The translations under genes and the position numbers were made by a program. Shown one piece after another: positions 1 to 8,800 of a stretch of DNA of 18,464 nt (within the stretch, counting starts at the first letter, position 1; the number at the start of each line of letters is the position of its first letter). The notes beneath the pieces are model-generated. The model made no database searches. It was not told the DNA's origin and saw only the letters and a list, made by a program, of their open reading frames with translations. Source of the DNA: an uncultured Bacteroidota bacterium (GTDB lineage: Bacteria; Bacteroidota; Bacteroidia; Chitinophagales; Chitinophagaceae); the NCBI GenBank assembly GCA_903913355.1, contig CAIWKU010000125.1, positions 1 to 18,464 on the forward strand, in the 5' to 3' direction.

Positions 1-2307
1 CATAATTTTATTATAATCATCCAGGTTTTGCTCAAACTCTTTTACATGCTCCTCAATACCATGAATGGTAACGGCAAATGCACCTATAAAATCTTTTTTG
101 CCAAAGGATTTTGGGATGATAAAATCTGCCAAAGAAAGATTAGGCTGTCCAGGAGCCTTTTTAATTTGCTGACGGAGAAAAGAAAGTCGTATTTTTTTTG
201 TACCGGTACTTATTTCCAGGTCATCTCCCTCACTGCCTGCTTCCCAAAACCCGATGGTTCCTTTTGCGGTAAGCCATTTCTCAGATATGATTTTGTCCAA
301 TAAGAGATTTGCATCCATATAAAGTTTAGTCGCTTCTATACCCACAACTTCATCAGTTAGAATTGCCGGAAAATTGCCATGCATTTCCCAGGCAATAAAA
401 AAAGGCTTCCAATCAATATATGAACGTAATGCGTTTAGGTCAAAATCTTCAAATACCCGGGTGCCAGTAAATGTTGGCGCAACAGGAGAATAGTTAGTCC
501 AGTCAACCACTACTTTATTTGTTAGGGCTTCCTGATAGCTTAGGTAAGATTTAACGGGTTTCTTATTATCAAAACCCTCTTTGAGTTTTATGTATTCCTC
601 TTTCAGTCCGGATAAAAAATCTGTTTTCTGATCCTTGCTTAAAAGCGATCCTGCAACGGTCACACTTCTGGAAGCATCCAATACATGCACAACCCCCGCT
701 TTGTATTCGGGGGCAATTTTTACAGCCGTATGAATGCGTGATGTAGTAGCACCGCCAATCATTAATGGTTGCGTCATTCCACGCCGGGTCATTTCTTTGG
801 CAATATGTACCATCTCATCAAGTGAAGGCGTAATCAAACCACTTAAGCCAATGATATCAGCATTTTCTTTTTGAGCGGTCTCTAAGATTTTATCTGCCGG
901 CACCATTACTCCCAAATCAATAATATCATACCCATTACAACCTAAAACAACCCCAACAATATTTTTACCGATATCATGCACATCTCCTTTAACAGTTGCA
1001 AGTAAGATTTTTGCGGCACCGGCAGCTTCACTATTGGTAGTTCCGGCGGCAAGGTGTGCCTGTTTTCTTTCTTCTTTTTCTGCTTCTATATAAGGCGTTA
1101 AAACCGCTACACTTTTTTTCATTACACGGGCACTTTTTACTACCTGTGGCAGAAACATTTTCCCTGCCCCAAAAAGATCTCCCACTATTCCCATTCCATC
1201 CATTAAAGGGCCTTCGATTACTTCAAGCGGAGTTGGATATTTTTGCCGGGCTTCCTCAGTATCTGCTTCAATATAATCTGTAATCCCATTTACCAGCGAA
1301 TGCGAAAGCCTCTTTTCTACCGTATCATTTCTCCAGGCTTCATCTTTTACTTCTACTTTGCCTTTGGCCTTTACTGTATCGGCATGAATAATTAGTTTTT
1401 CGGTTGCTTCATTGTTATCATTGTTTCTGTTTAAAATAACATCTTCACATAATTCACGTAAAACCGGTTCGATTTCATCATAGATAACCAGTTGCCCGGC
1501 ATTTACAATACCCATATCCATCCCCGCTTTAATGGCATGGTATAAGAATACAGCATGAATGGCTTCGCGAACATGGTCGTTTCCCCGGAATGAAAAAGAG
1601 ACATTGGATACCCCGCCGCTCACCTTTGTTAAAGGCATTCTTTTTTTAATTTCCCGGGTTGCTTCAATAAAGTCAACCGCATAATTATTATGCTCTTCAA
1701 TACCAGTAGCAATTGCGAAAATATTGGGGTCAAAAATGATATCCTGTGGATGAAAACCAACTTTTTCGGTTAGTATTTTATAGGCTCTTTCACAAATATT
1801 TACTTTTCTTGCCTGGGTATCCGCTTGTCCCACTTCATCAAACGCCATTACAATTACTGCAGCACCAAAGGCTTTGCAGATAAAAGCCTGTTCAATGAAT
1901 TTTTCTTCTCCTTCTTTTAGCGAAATAGAATTTACAATACATCTTCCCTGTACACATTTTAAGCCGGCTTGTATGATCTCAAATTTAGAGCTATCAATCA
2001 TGATGGGTATACGGGCGATATCCGGTTCACTTTGGATAAGATTCATGAATGTGGTCATGGCTTGTACCCCGTCCAGCATGGCATCATCCATATTCACATC
2101 CAGTATTTGCGCACCACTTTCTACCTGCTGCCTGGCAACGGATAATGCTTCTTCATATTTATTTTCCCGGATAAGTCGTGCAAATTTTTTAGAACCCGTT
2201 ACATTGGTTCTTTCACCCACATTCACAAAATTTGTTTCAGGTCTGATCACCAATGGTTCAAGACCGGAAAGTCGCAGGTAAGGTTTAATAGTTACTCGTG
2301 AAGCCAT
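1..2307 (-). CDS. metH: Cobalamin-dependent methionine synthase, pterin/B12/activation part (3' end beyond left edge)
   Basis: This is the C-terminal three quarters of MetH, which transfers the methyl group of methyltetrahydrofolate through cobalamin to homocysteine in the cytoplasm. The frame stays open from ATG at 2307 to the left edge (769 codons), so the stop lies outside. The pterin-binding domain is at about residues 25-290 (NVGERTNVTGSK near 29, ILDVNMDD near 68, IDSSKFE near 104). A helical cap follows, then the B12 domain with DVHDIG at 442-447; His444 is the expected lower cobalt ligand. The AdoMet-dependent reactivation domain starts near residue 600 (RSYIDWKPFF) and reads as far as DDYNKI. 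By comparison with E. coli MetH about 125 residues are missing, including the AdoMet-binding RxxxGY motif. The homocysteine/zinc domain is absent because the gene upstream encodes it, 43 bp away and probably in the same transcript. Identity is secure. Confidence 0.95.
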   Translation of the reverse strand, partial: MASRVTIKPYLRLSGLEPLVIRPETNFVNVGERTNVTGSKKFARLIRENKYEEALSVARQQVESGAQILDVNMDDAMLDGVQAMTTFMNLIQSEPDIARIPIMIDSSKFEIIQAGLKCVQGRCIVNSISLKEGEEKFIEQAFICKAFGAAVIVMAFDEVGQADTQARKVNICERAYKILTEKVGFHPQDIIFDPNIFAIATGIEEHNNYAVDFIEATREIKKRMPLTKVSGGVSNVSFSFRGNDHVREAIHAVFLYHAIKAGMDMGIVNAGQLVIYDEIEPVLRELCEDVILNRNNDNNEATEKLIIHADTVKAKGKVEVKDEAWRNDTVEKRLSHSLVNGITDYIEADTEEARQKYPTPLEVIEGPLMDGMGIVGDLFGAGKMFLPQVVKSARVMKKSVAVLTPYIEAEKEERKQAHLAAGTTNSEAAGAAKILLATVKGDVHDIGKNIVGVVLGCNGYDIIDLGVMVPADKILETAQKENADIIGLSGLITPSLDEMVHIAKEMTRRGMTQPLMIGGATTSRIHTAVKIAPEYKAGVVHVLDASRSVTVAGSLLSKDQKTDFLSGLKEEYIKLKEGFDNKKPVKSYLSYQEALTNKVVVDWTNYSPVAPTFTGTRVFEDFDLNALRSYIDWKPFFIAWEMHGNFPAILTDEVVGIEATKLYMDANLLLDKIISEKWLTAKGTIGFWEAGSEGDDLEISTGTKKIRLSFLRQQIKKAPGQPNLSLADFIIPKSFGKKDFIGAFAVTIHGIEEHVKEFEQNLDDYNKIM

Positions 2308-2350
2308 AATTCAATTTTAGTAAGCAAAAAGAAGTGAAGAATTCTGATTT

Positions 2351-3364
2351 CTATTCTACAACTTCTAAAACAGGCAATGGCCTTGGTGCAATATGTTTAA
2401 CGTTTTCCGCAATATGTTTAATATGATCAGGGGTTGTTCCACAACAGCCACCTACAATATTCACGAATCCTTCTTTCGCCCATTCTTCAATAAAATGAGC
2501 GGTTTCGTGGGGTTGTTCATCGTATTCGCCCATAGCATTAGGTAAGCCGGCATTTGGATAGGCTGAAGTATAACAGGTTGCAATTTGAGAAAGCTCTTCA
2601 ATATGAGTTCTCATTTCTGCTGCACCCAGTGCACAATTCAACCCAACACTTAAGGGGTTTGCATGCATGACAGAGGTATAAAATGCTTCCAGGGTTTGTC
2701 CGCTTAGTGTTCTCCCCGAAGCGTCTGTAATGGTTCCGCTGATCATGATTGGCAGCTCAGCCTTTTTTTTATCCCTAAAGTATTTTTTTGCAGCATAGAT
2801 AGCCCCCTTTGCATTCAGGGTATCAAATATGGTTTCTATCAATAACAAATCAACACCTCCATCTACTAAACCACTGATTTGTTCATAATAGGCATTTACT
2901 ACTTCGTCGAAGCTAACAGCACGGTATCCCGGATTATTTACATCAGGAGATAAACTCAGGGTCTTATTTAACGGCCCGATAGCTCCTGCAACAAATTTTG
3001 GTGCAGCGCCTGGGTTTTCGGCTATAAATTCGTTAATAGCATCTCTTGCACACTTGGCTGCAGCAGCATTTAGTTCGTATGCCAGAGATTGCATATCGTA
3101 ATCTGCCATAGCTATTACAGTACTACTAAACGTGTTGGTTTCTACAATATCCGCACCTGCCGCCAGGTATTGTTTATGAATACCTTTGATAATTTGTGGC
3201 TGGGTAATACAAAGCAGGTCATTATTCCCTTTTACATCGGTATGCCAGTTGGCAAAACGGGTACCTCGGTAATCGGTTTCTTCCAGTTTATGCCTCTGAA
3301 TCATGGTGCCCATAGCACCATCTATCACCAATATTCTTTTTTCAAGTTCTTTTCTGATATCCAT
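2351..3364 (-). CDS. metH: Homocysteine S-methyltransferase domain protein (N-terminal part of split MetH)
   Basis: This 337-residue protein is the homocysteine-binding, zinc-dependent barrel domain of methionine synthase encoded as its own gene. DGAMGTM at 15-21 and TNTFSST near 76-82 are typical of the family. The zinc ligands are visible as Cys244 (GLNCALG) and Cys307-Cys308 (GGCCGT), each three residues before the E. coli MetH ligands 247, 310 and 311. It ends where the pterin-binding domain would begin in a one-piece MetH, and that domain is encoded by the next gene 43 bp downstream. The two products presumably work as one enzyme. A BHMT or MmuM-type methyltransferase is a formal alternative, but position and sequence favour MetH. 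The ATG at 3364 directly follows an 8-bp inverted-repeat arm in the leader, so translation may be controlled by RNA structure. Confidence 0.93.
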   Translation of the reverse strand: MDIRKELEKRILVIDGAMGTMIQRHKLEETDYRGTRFANWHTDVKGNNDLLCITQPQIIKGIHKQYLAAGADIVETNTFSSTVIAMADYDMQSLAYELNAAAAKCARDAINEFIAENPGAAPKFVAGAIGPLNKTLSLSPDVNNPGYRAVSFDEVVNAYYEQISGLVDGGVDLLLIETIFDTLNAKGAIYAAKKYFRDKKKAELPIMISGTITDASGRTLSGQTLEAFYTSVMHANPLSVGLNCALGAAEMRTHIEELSQIATCYTSAYPNAGLPNAMGEYDEQPHETAHFIEEWAKEGFVNIVGGCCGTTPDHIKHIAENVKHIAPRPLPVLEVVE

Positions 3365-3422
3365 CGTTTACATTTTTTTCTATTCCGTTGCCGGCATAGT
3401 TTATTATACGGAACTGTAAACG
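3365..3422 (-). repeat. Start-codon-proximal inverted repeat (hairpin) before metH
   Basis: A perfect 8-bp outer inverted repeat (TGTAAACG/CGTTTACA) and a perfect 6-bp inner one (TTCCGT/ACGGAA) surround the palindrome TGCCGGCA (3389-3396). The outer arm ends on the base just before the metH ATG, so a folded RNA would bury the ribosome-binding region. The A-rich stretch between inner and outer 3' arms is the only ribosome-binding-like sequence. Confidence 0.5.
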
Positions 3423-3531
3423 CTTTAGAGAGTGTAGGAGTGAGCACTGTAAAACGTTTATTAGTTCTTTACATTCCGCAGAAAGCGGAGTAACAGGCTG
3501 AACAATAAACAAATCTGCCTGAAATAAGCCG
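3365..3531 (-). promoter_or_regulatory. metH 5' leader with several inverted repeats, possibly alternative RNA hairpins
   Basis: Read in the metH direction, this untranslated stretch holds CAGGC/GCCTG and TCCGC-TTTCT-GCGGA (3475-3489). TGTAAA (3468-3473) can pair with TTTACA (within 3448-3456). Next to the start codon CGTTTACA (3415-3422) can pair with TGTAAACG (3365-3372), enclosing TTCCGT (3408-3413) paired with ACGGAA (3383-3388). The CGTTT(T)ACA-type arms are similar enough that the pairings could be mutually exclusive, as in an attenuator or switch. I do not recognise a SAM-I, SAM-II, SAH or cobalamin riboswitch consensus. The repeats are seen directly; regulation is inference. Confidence 0.35.
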
Positions 3532-3562
3532 TAAAGATAAAGAGCAGAATGGTTATAACAAA
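3532..3562 (-). promoter_or_regulatory. Candidate Bacteroidota-type promoter for metH
   Basis: On the minus strand TTTG (3559-3562) is followed after 19 bases by TATCTTTA (3532-3539). This matches the Bacteroidota TTTG / TAnnTTTG promoter pattern except for the last base. It would start a transcript near 3525 and give a leader of about 160 nt. One mismatch in the downstream box makes this only a candidate. Confidence 0.35.
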
Positions 3563-3675
3563 ATATAAGCAAAACCAGGTCTATAACGGGTTTCCCTTCC
3601 TGATTAACCAGATAGGAGATTGGGGTTGAATAAGAATCGAAATGCTACTTAAAATTGTGGCAACGATAAGGAGGG

Positions 3676-4290
3676 TTATTTTACATACTGCTGTATGGGT
3701 AACCGATTCGCTATACTTCGTGAAAGGGTCATTTCGTCTGCATATTCGAGCTCTCCCCCAAAAGCAATGCCTCGCGCAATCGTGGTGATGCGACAGGGGA
3801 GATGAGCGATTTTTTTCTGGATATAATAAATGGTAGTGTCGCCCTGTATATTTGGGCTTAGGGCAAAAACCAGTTCCTCTGTTTCTTCTTTCACGATTCG
3901 GTTCACCAGCGATTCGATGGTTAGCTGATCCGGTCCAATACCATCCAATGGAGAAATAATGCCACCCAGTACATGATAGGTTCCGCTGAGTTGCTGGGTA
4001 CTTTCAATGGCAATTACATCCCGGATATTTTCTACTATACAGATCATACGCTGATTACGCATGGAGTTGGCGCAAATAGAACAAATATCCCCATCACTCA
4101 CGTTAAAGCATCGCTGACAAAACTTAATCTCTCTCCGCATTTTTGCAATAGCTTCTCCAAATTGTTCTACTTCCCCTACTTCTTTTTTTAATAAGTGTAA
4201 GACCAGCCTTAATGCGGTTTTTTTACCGATGCCAGGTAATTTGGCAAATTCGGCAACAGCGTTTTCCAATAATACAGAAGGAAGGGGCAT
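3676..4290 (-). CDS. recR: Recombination mediator protein RecR
   Basis: RecR works with RecO (and RecF) to load RecA on SSB-coated single-stranded DNA during gap repair. The 204-residue protein has the complete family layout: helix-hairpin-helix LPGIGKKTA at 18-26, a C4 zinc finger with Cys58, Cys61, Cys70 and Cys73, a Toprim domain from about residue 82 (MICIVENIRDVIAIE), and the conserved tail ARGIAFGGELEYAD at 172-185. I start it at ATG 4290, giving the usual length of about 200 and an MPLPS beginning. The in-frame TTG at 4317 lies inside a promoter-like TAACTTTG box and adds nine unusual residues. The lipoprotein gene lies 43 bp upstream and the metH leader starts just downstream. Confidence 0.96.
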   Translation of the reverse strand: MPLPSVLLENAVAEFAKLPGIGKKTALRLVLHLLKKEVGEVEQFGEAIAKMRREIKFCQRCFNVSDGDICSICANSMRNQRMICIVENIRDVIAIESTQQLSGTYHVLGGIISPLDGIGPDQLTIESLVNRIVKEETEELVFALSPNIQGDTTIYYIQKKIAHLPCRITTIARGIAFGGELEYADEMTLSRSIANRLPIQQYVK

Positions 4291-4314
4291 GGTAAATTTT
4301 TTATTTCCCGAAAG

Positions 4315-4322
4315 CAAAGTTA
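4315..4322 (-). promoter_or_regulatory. Candidate -7 box (TAACTTTG) of recR
   Basis: TAACTTTG fits the Bacteroidota TAnnTTTG -7 element exactly and sits 24 bases before the recR ATG at 4290. No good TTTG is visible at the expected -33 position, so the assignment is weak. It does argue against the TTG start at 4317, which is part of this box. Confidence 0.3.
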
Positions 4323-4333
4323 CGGTTCCCTGA

Positions 4334-5746
4334 TTATAATGGAATGTTCACTTCATTATCCCAGTTAGCGCGGATAGTAAGTGCCTTAGGAATCAATTGA
4401 ACAATCTCTGGCTGACGCTTATATCCAAAGAAATGCCCTGGATCCCAGACTCCGTTACGATTTTTATCATACAGAATACGAAGGTCATAACTGCCGGCAT
4501 GGAACAGCTTTCTCCTGAATTCAGTTCCGGTAAGTACCACAGATTCCAGTAGCTTATCGCTCTGCCAGATCTGAAGTACCGGGTTTTTCGATAAATCCAG
4601 GTTTCCGAAACGTAATCGGATACTTCCATAATCTGACTCTCTTTTTGTAAAAAACCGCAGGGTATCCGCTTTGGATAAAGTTGTTTTCAAAGAATCAGCT
4701 ACAGCATCTTTGGCAATCAAAAGACGTAAAGGAGTATAGTCTTTCCAGGAATACTTCAGTACCACTTTGGTTTTGCCGGTATCCAGCGTTACAGAATAGT
4801 TACTAAGTGGACGATAATTGGTATCCGTCAACACAAATTTTGTACTATCAAAGTGGCTGATTTTTTTTGTAAAACTGAGTACCAGATCAGATAACAGATC
4901 TTGCTCGCCATTATCCAGACTCGTATTATAACGAACTCTCTTATCTTCCTTGTTTGATCCGGGTAATTTTACGGGTGAAGATGAAGGAGTAGTCGTTTTT
5001 TCTTTCTTTTTCATTTCCTGGTACGCGAATAAGGTATCTGGCTTAGTATTGTTTCCTATCGTTACCGGCTCATTTTTGAATGCAAAGATCTCTGTGCTAT
5101 CTGTATACCTATTGGAAAAACTATTCTCCAATACATACACATTAAAAACACCTTCCGGCAAATTCCTGAAACTAAACTCTCCTTTACCATTAAGACGGGT
5201 ATAATACCGGGGTCTTATTTTTACAATCGCTGTATCTGAAAGGTTATTATGGAGCATAACAACCAGCGAAGAATCAATTTTGCCTGTTTCGGCTAGTATC
5301 ACTTTACCTTTATACATACCATGATCAAGAGAGTTACCTGTTGAAAAAACATAGGTAAAGTCTTTTGCAATATTTCCTTCATTTACATCCTTGATCGCAT
5401 TGCCAAAATTTAAAGAATAGGTTGTATTGGCTTCAAAACTGTCTTTATTTAATTTTATAGTAACTACCCGAAGTTTTGAATCTATTAAGGGTGAGTTTTT
5501 TAAAGTAGGAGAAACGATCAATTCCTGTTGTGCGCTTTGCAGCGTTACATATTCATCAAAAGTAAGTGTGATTATTTTAGGCGAAACATTGGTGGCAGAG
5601 TCTTTGGGTAATGACATTACCAGTTTGGGCGGCAATGAGTCTTTGGGTCCGCCTCCGGGTGGGATGATATTGGCACAGGAGCTCAGCAGTATCACCCGAA
5701 AGAGAATCATTATAACAATAGCAAACTGTAAAAAGGAACGTTTCAT
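4334..5746 (-). CDS. Ig-like (Big_5/SbsA-like) domain lipoprotein of unknown function
   Basis: This is a predicted lipoprotein of 470 residues. It has a Lys-Arg N-terminus, a hydrophobic core and a lipobox LLSSC with Cys24 as the lipidated residue, followed by ANIIPPGGGPKD, a start typical of Bacteroidota lipoproteins. Residues about 38-136 look like a bacterial Ig-like (Big_5) domain, with FDEYV near 63 and FSTGN at its end. Residues about 143-210 resemble a carboxypeptidase-regulatory or prealbumin-like beta domain. A charged and Ser/Thr-rich linker (245-270) follows. Near the end DKNRNGVWDPG (427-437) resembles a calcium-binding loop. No acidic surface-export signal follows Cys24, so it may face the periplasm. 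I use ATG 5746; the TTG at 5770 precedes no signal peptide and lies in a promoter-like box. The molecular function is unknown; cell-envelope location is well supported. Confidence 0.85.
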   Translation of the reverse strand: MKRSFLQFAIVIMILFRVILLSSCANIIPPGGGPKDSLPPKLVMSLPKDSATNVSPKIITLTFDEYVTLQSAQQELIVSPTLKNSPLIDSKLRVVTIKLNKDSFEANTTYSLNFGNAIKDVNEGNIAKDFTYVFSTGNSLDHGMYKGKVILAETGKIDSSLVVMLHNNLSDTAIVKIRPRYYTRLNGKGEFSFRNLPEGVFNVYVLENSFSNRYTDSTEIFAFKNEPVTIGNNTKPDTLFAYQEMKKKEKTTTPSSSPVKLPGSNKEDKRVRYNTSLDNGEQDLLSDLVLSFTKKISHFDSTKFVLTDTNYRPLSNYSVTLDTGKTKVVLKYSWKDYTPLRLLIAKDAVADSLKTTLSKADTLRFFTKRESDYGSIRLRFGNLDLSKNPVLQIWQSDKLLESVVLTGTEFRRKLFHAGSYDLRILYDKNRNGVWDPGHFFGYKRQPEIVQLIPKALTIRANWDNEVNIPL

Positions 5747-5767
5747 GTATTGATTTTGAACGATTGG

Positions 5768-5799
5768 CAAATATAGAACTCATGCCAGCTGAATACGAA
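5768..5799 (-). promoter_or_regulatory. Candidate promoter for the Ig-like lipoprotein gene
   Basis: On the minus strand TATATTTG (5768-5775) matches the Bacteroidota TAnnTTTG -7 element exactly. A weak -33 match, TTCG (5796-5799), lies 20 bases upstream. The start site would fall about 15 bases before the ATG at 5746. The lipoprotein, and perhaps recR, could therefore be transcribed independently of the helicase gene. Confidence 0.4.
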
Positions 5800-5826
5800 A
5801 AAGGATTGTGAACGGAAACGTAATTT

Positions 5827-8800
5827 TTACTCGGTTTCCTCCTCGTTTTCGGACAAATCATGCAATGCAATAGCCATATTGTTGGTTTTTACAAAATTGC
5901 ACCAATGGCAATCTGGTTTACCACAGCCGGTATAAAAATCCCTGTTTTGAATTTTTTGCCACACAGTTTTGATTTGTTGTGTTACAGTTGTTGTATCAGC
6001 GGGTGTTATAACAATTTTCTCCTTTCTATATATTTTCTTTTTATCAGGCTCAATAAAGTCAAATTCCGTACTGATAACCTGCCAGTTTTTCTGTTCATAA
6101 TTGTCAATCAAAATTTTGTAAAATACTGCCTGGCGCCAGTAATCACCCCCTTCCGGGCTTTTTTCACCAGGTGCTAATAATTTATCCTTGGCATTTTCAA
6201 TATTACCGGTTTTATAGTCTACAACATTTACGGATTTACCATAAAATTCCAATTTGTCCAATTTGCCTTTCAACGGAACTCCATCTACAACCACATTGCG
6301 GATATTTCTTTCTACTGCCACAATTGTATTCCAGGAATGGATATACTGATCATAATAATTGCTTAACACTTCCTGACCATATTCTATTCTTCTTGCAAAC
6401 TGTTCTTTCGTAAAACTTTCCCTGTGCCTGCTCATATACCATTCAAAATCATTTACAAATTCAGGCTTATCTGGAAATTTTTCAGTTTGCTGCATTTTTT
6501 CAAAAAGCCTTTGTAATGCGTAATGAACGGCTGAGCCAAATTCTGTTGCTTCTGATTTACCAGAAGGTACGCGTACAAGGTTTTGGAAATAGAACTGTAA
6601 GGGGCATTTGAGGTAATTATTAAGTGCAGTTACATTCATTACAAACTTATCCAACATCTGGGTAATAAAATCAGCTTCTGTTTTTTCAATTTCAGGTGCT
6701 TTTTCAGCAGTAAATTGCACCATGGCAAAATCACTTAATACTTCATTGTCGAGTATCACTTTTTTAACCGGTAAGCTGTGTTTATCTTGTATCTCAGCAA
6801 TAAACATAGACGGTTCCATATCTTTTCCGTCATTCCTGAAACGACTATAAGAAATATGCAGGTATATTTTCGCCCTTGTCAGGGCTACATAGAAAAGCCG
6901 TCTTAATTCTTCTTCCTCTTTCTGTTTGGGTTGAGATGAGAACATGGTATCCGGGAAGCTATAACCTCCTCCGGGCTTTCTTTTTTTCTCCCAGTTAGAA
7001 GCGTTACATCCTGCTAAAAAAACATGCTCAAATTCCAGGCCTTTAGAACCATGGGCGGTTAATAGATTTACTCCTTTCTCACTACCACTCACCTGAACAA
7101 GAGGAAGGCTAAGTCCCTCTTTTTCCATCAACATAAAAATATTGATAAGCTGCTCGAGCGATAAGGAAGGATTACGACGGGCTTCCTCTTTTACAAAATC
7201 GAATAAGCCGGTAAGCACTTGCAAATGCCTGTGTTTATCAGGGCTTTCCATTATCCATTTCAACATACCTGATTCCTGGATACAGGTTTCAAATAAATTA
7301 ACAAGGGTCAGATTACTTACATCTCCAATCAGTTTTTCAATGATCTGACTTGCTTCTTTCAAACCTGCCGGAGCCCCCTTGCTGAATAAATCTGCTGCGG
7401 GTGCATTGCCTTTTTCCAGTAAGGTATTGCGTAGTGAGGTTCTGTTTTCTCCAAATCTTTTTCCGGCTACCTCGGCACTAAGTTTTGCAATTTCAATAGG
7501 TGAAATATGGAACCAATCGAAATGAAGTATTTCAAATAACATTTCTTCTCCGCCAAACGGGATATCATGTTCGGCCCATAAATATTGTAATAGAAGAATA
7601 ATTTTTTTGGCTAGTGGCACTTCCAATATATTCAGGTTGCGCTTACTGAAAATTGGAATATTTTTTTGGGCAAAATACTGCGCCAAATCCTCCCCATATT
7701 TATTCTCTTTATAAATTACAGCGATGGCCGCTGGTGGAATGCCCTGCGCTAATAATTTTTCAATGGAAAGCAGGATATCAATCATTTCCTGTCTTTGTGT
7801 TTCATATTCGTTGATTACAGGGGTATGTGTATACTGTTGTGTTTTCTGATGAGAAGCAACCAATGTTTTACTGAGCCCCGGTACTTTATTAATCAGGCGC
7901 TCCTCATTTTTATCAACGAGTGTTTTTGATATATCTAATATGGGCTGGGTAGAACGGTAATTGTTAGTGAGCACTACCGTTAGCAACTCTGCCTGATAGT
8001 TGAATGCAAAATTTTCCATGTTCTCTACATTGGCCCCCTGAAACCGATAGATACTCTGGTCATCATCACCTACCACAAATACATTGGGTTGTTCCCAGTA
8101 ACTGATTAATAATTCCACTAGCCGATTCTGTGTTCCGCTGGTATCCTGGTATTCATCCACCAAAACATATAAATACTGCTCCTGATAACGGGAAAGTAAT
8201 AATTTATTTTCGCTGAATGCATTGATTACCCAATTAATCATATCATCAAAATCGTAGCGATTGCGGTTACGCATCAGCTTCTGAAATCTATCGAACTCAT
8301 TCACGGCTGCCCTGAGCTTCTCCATCTTTTCTTTCACTTCTTCGATCTTGTTTTCTTTCCGATCACCCGCTTTAAATTGTTTATACGCCCGCTGATAAAT
8401 ATATTCTTCCCGATTGGGTATATCTGCCAGGTATTCATCAATCTTTTCATTGATAAATGCCGGTGTCCAGCCTTCCCGTTTCATCGAACTGAATAATTGC
8501 TGGAGGTTTTTTATTTCAAAATATACATCTCCCCTATATCGCTTAAGCGGATGATTTTTGGGGAAACTGTCAATCAATTGCTTGAAGAGATCAATTTTTT
8601 CCAGATCTGAAATCGGGTCAAGTGTTGTTTTTTCAAATAAGGATAAATTTTCCTGGATAATGTCATTGCAGAATGAGTGAAAGGTATGGATATGCACTTT
8701 ATAAGCATCCGGACCAATAAAGCCAAGTAATCTCTTACGCATGGCAACGGCGCCTGCATCTGTATAAGTAAGACAAAGGATATTTTCGGGTTGTGTATCG

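Noticed and set aside
1874..2281. 135-codon plus-strand open frame
   Set aside because: It is antisense to the pterin-binding domain of metH; the minus strand carries clear conserved motifs.
3342..3572. 76-codon minus-strand open frame covering the metH leader
   Set aside because: It overlaps the metH start, resembles no family I know, and lies over the promoter and inverted repeats. More likely chance than a leader peptide.
3365..3675. SAM or cobalamin riboswitch before metH
   Set aside because: I searched by eye for the conserved SAM-I and SAM-II cores and the cobalamin-box GCCACTG and did not find them. Only generic inverted repeats are present.
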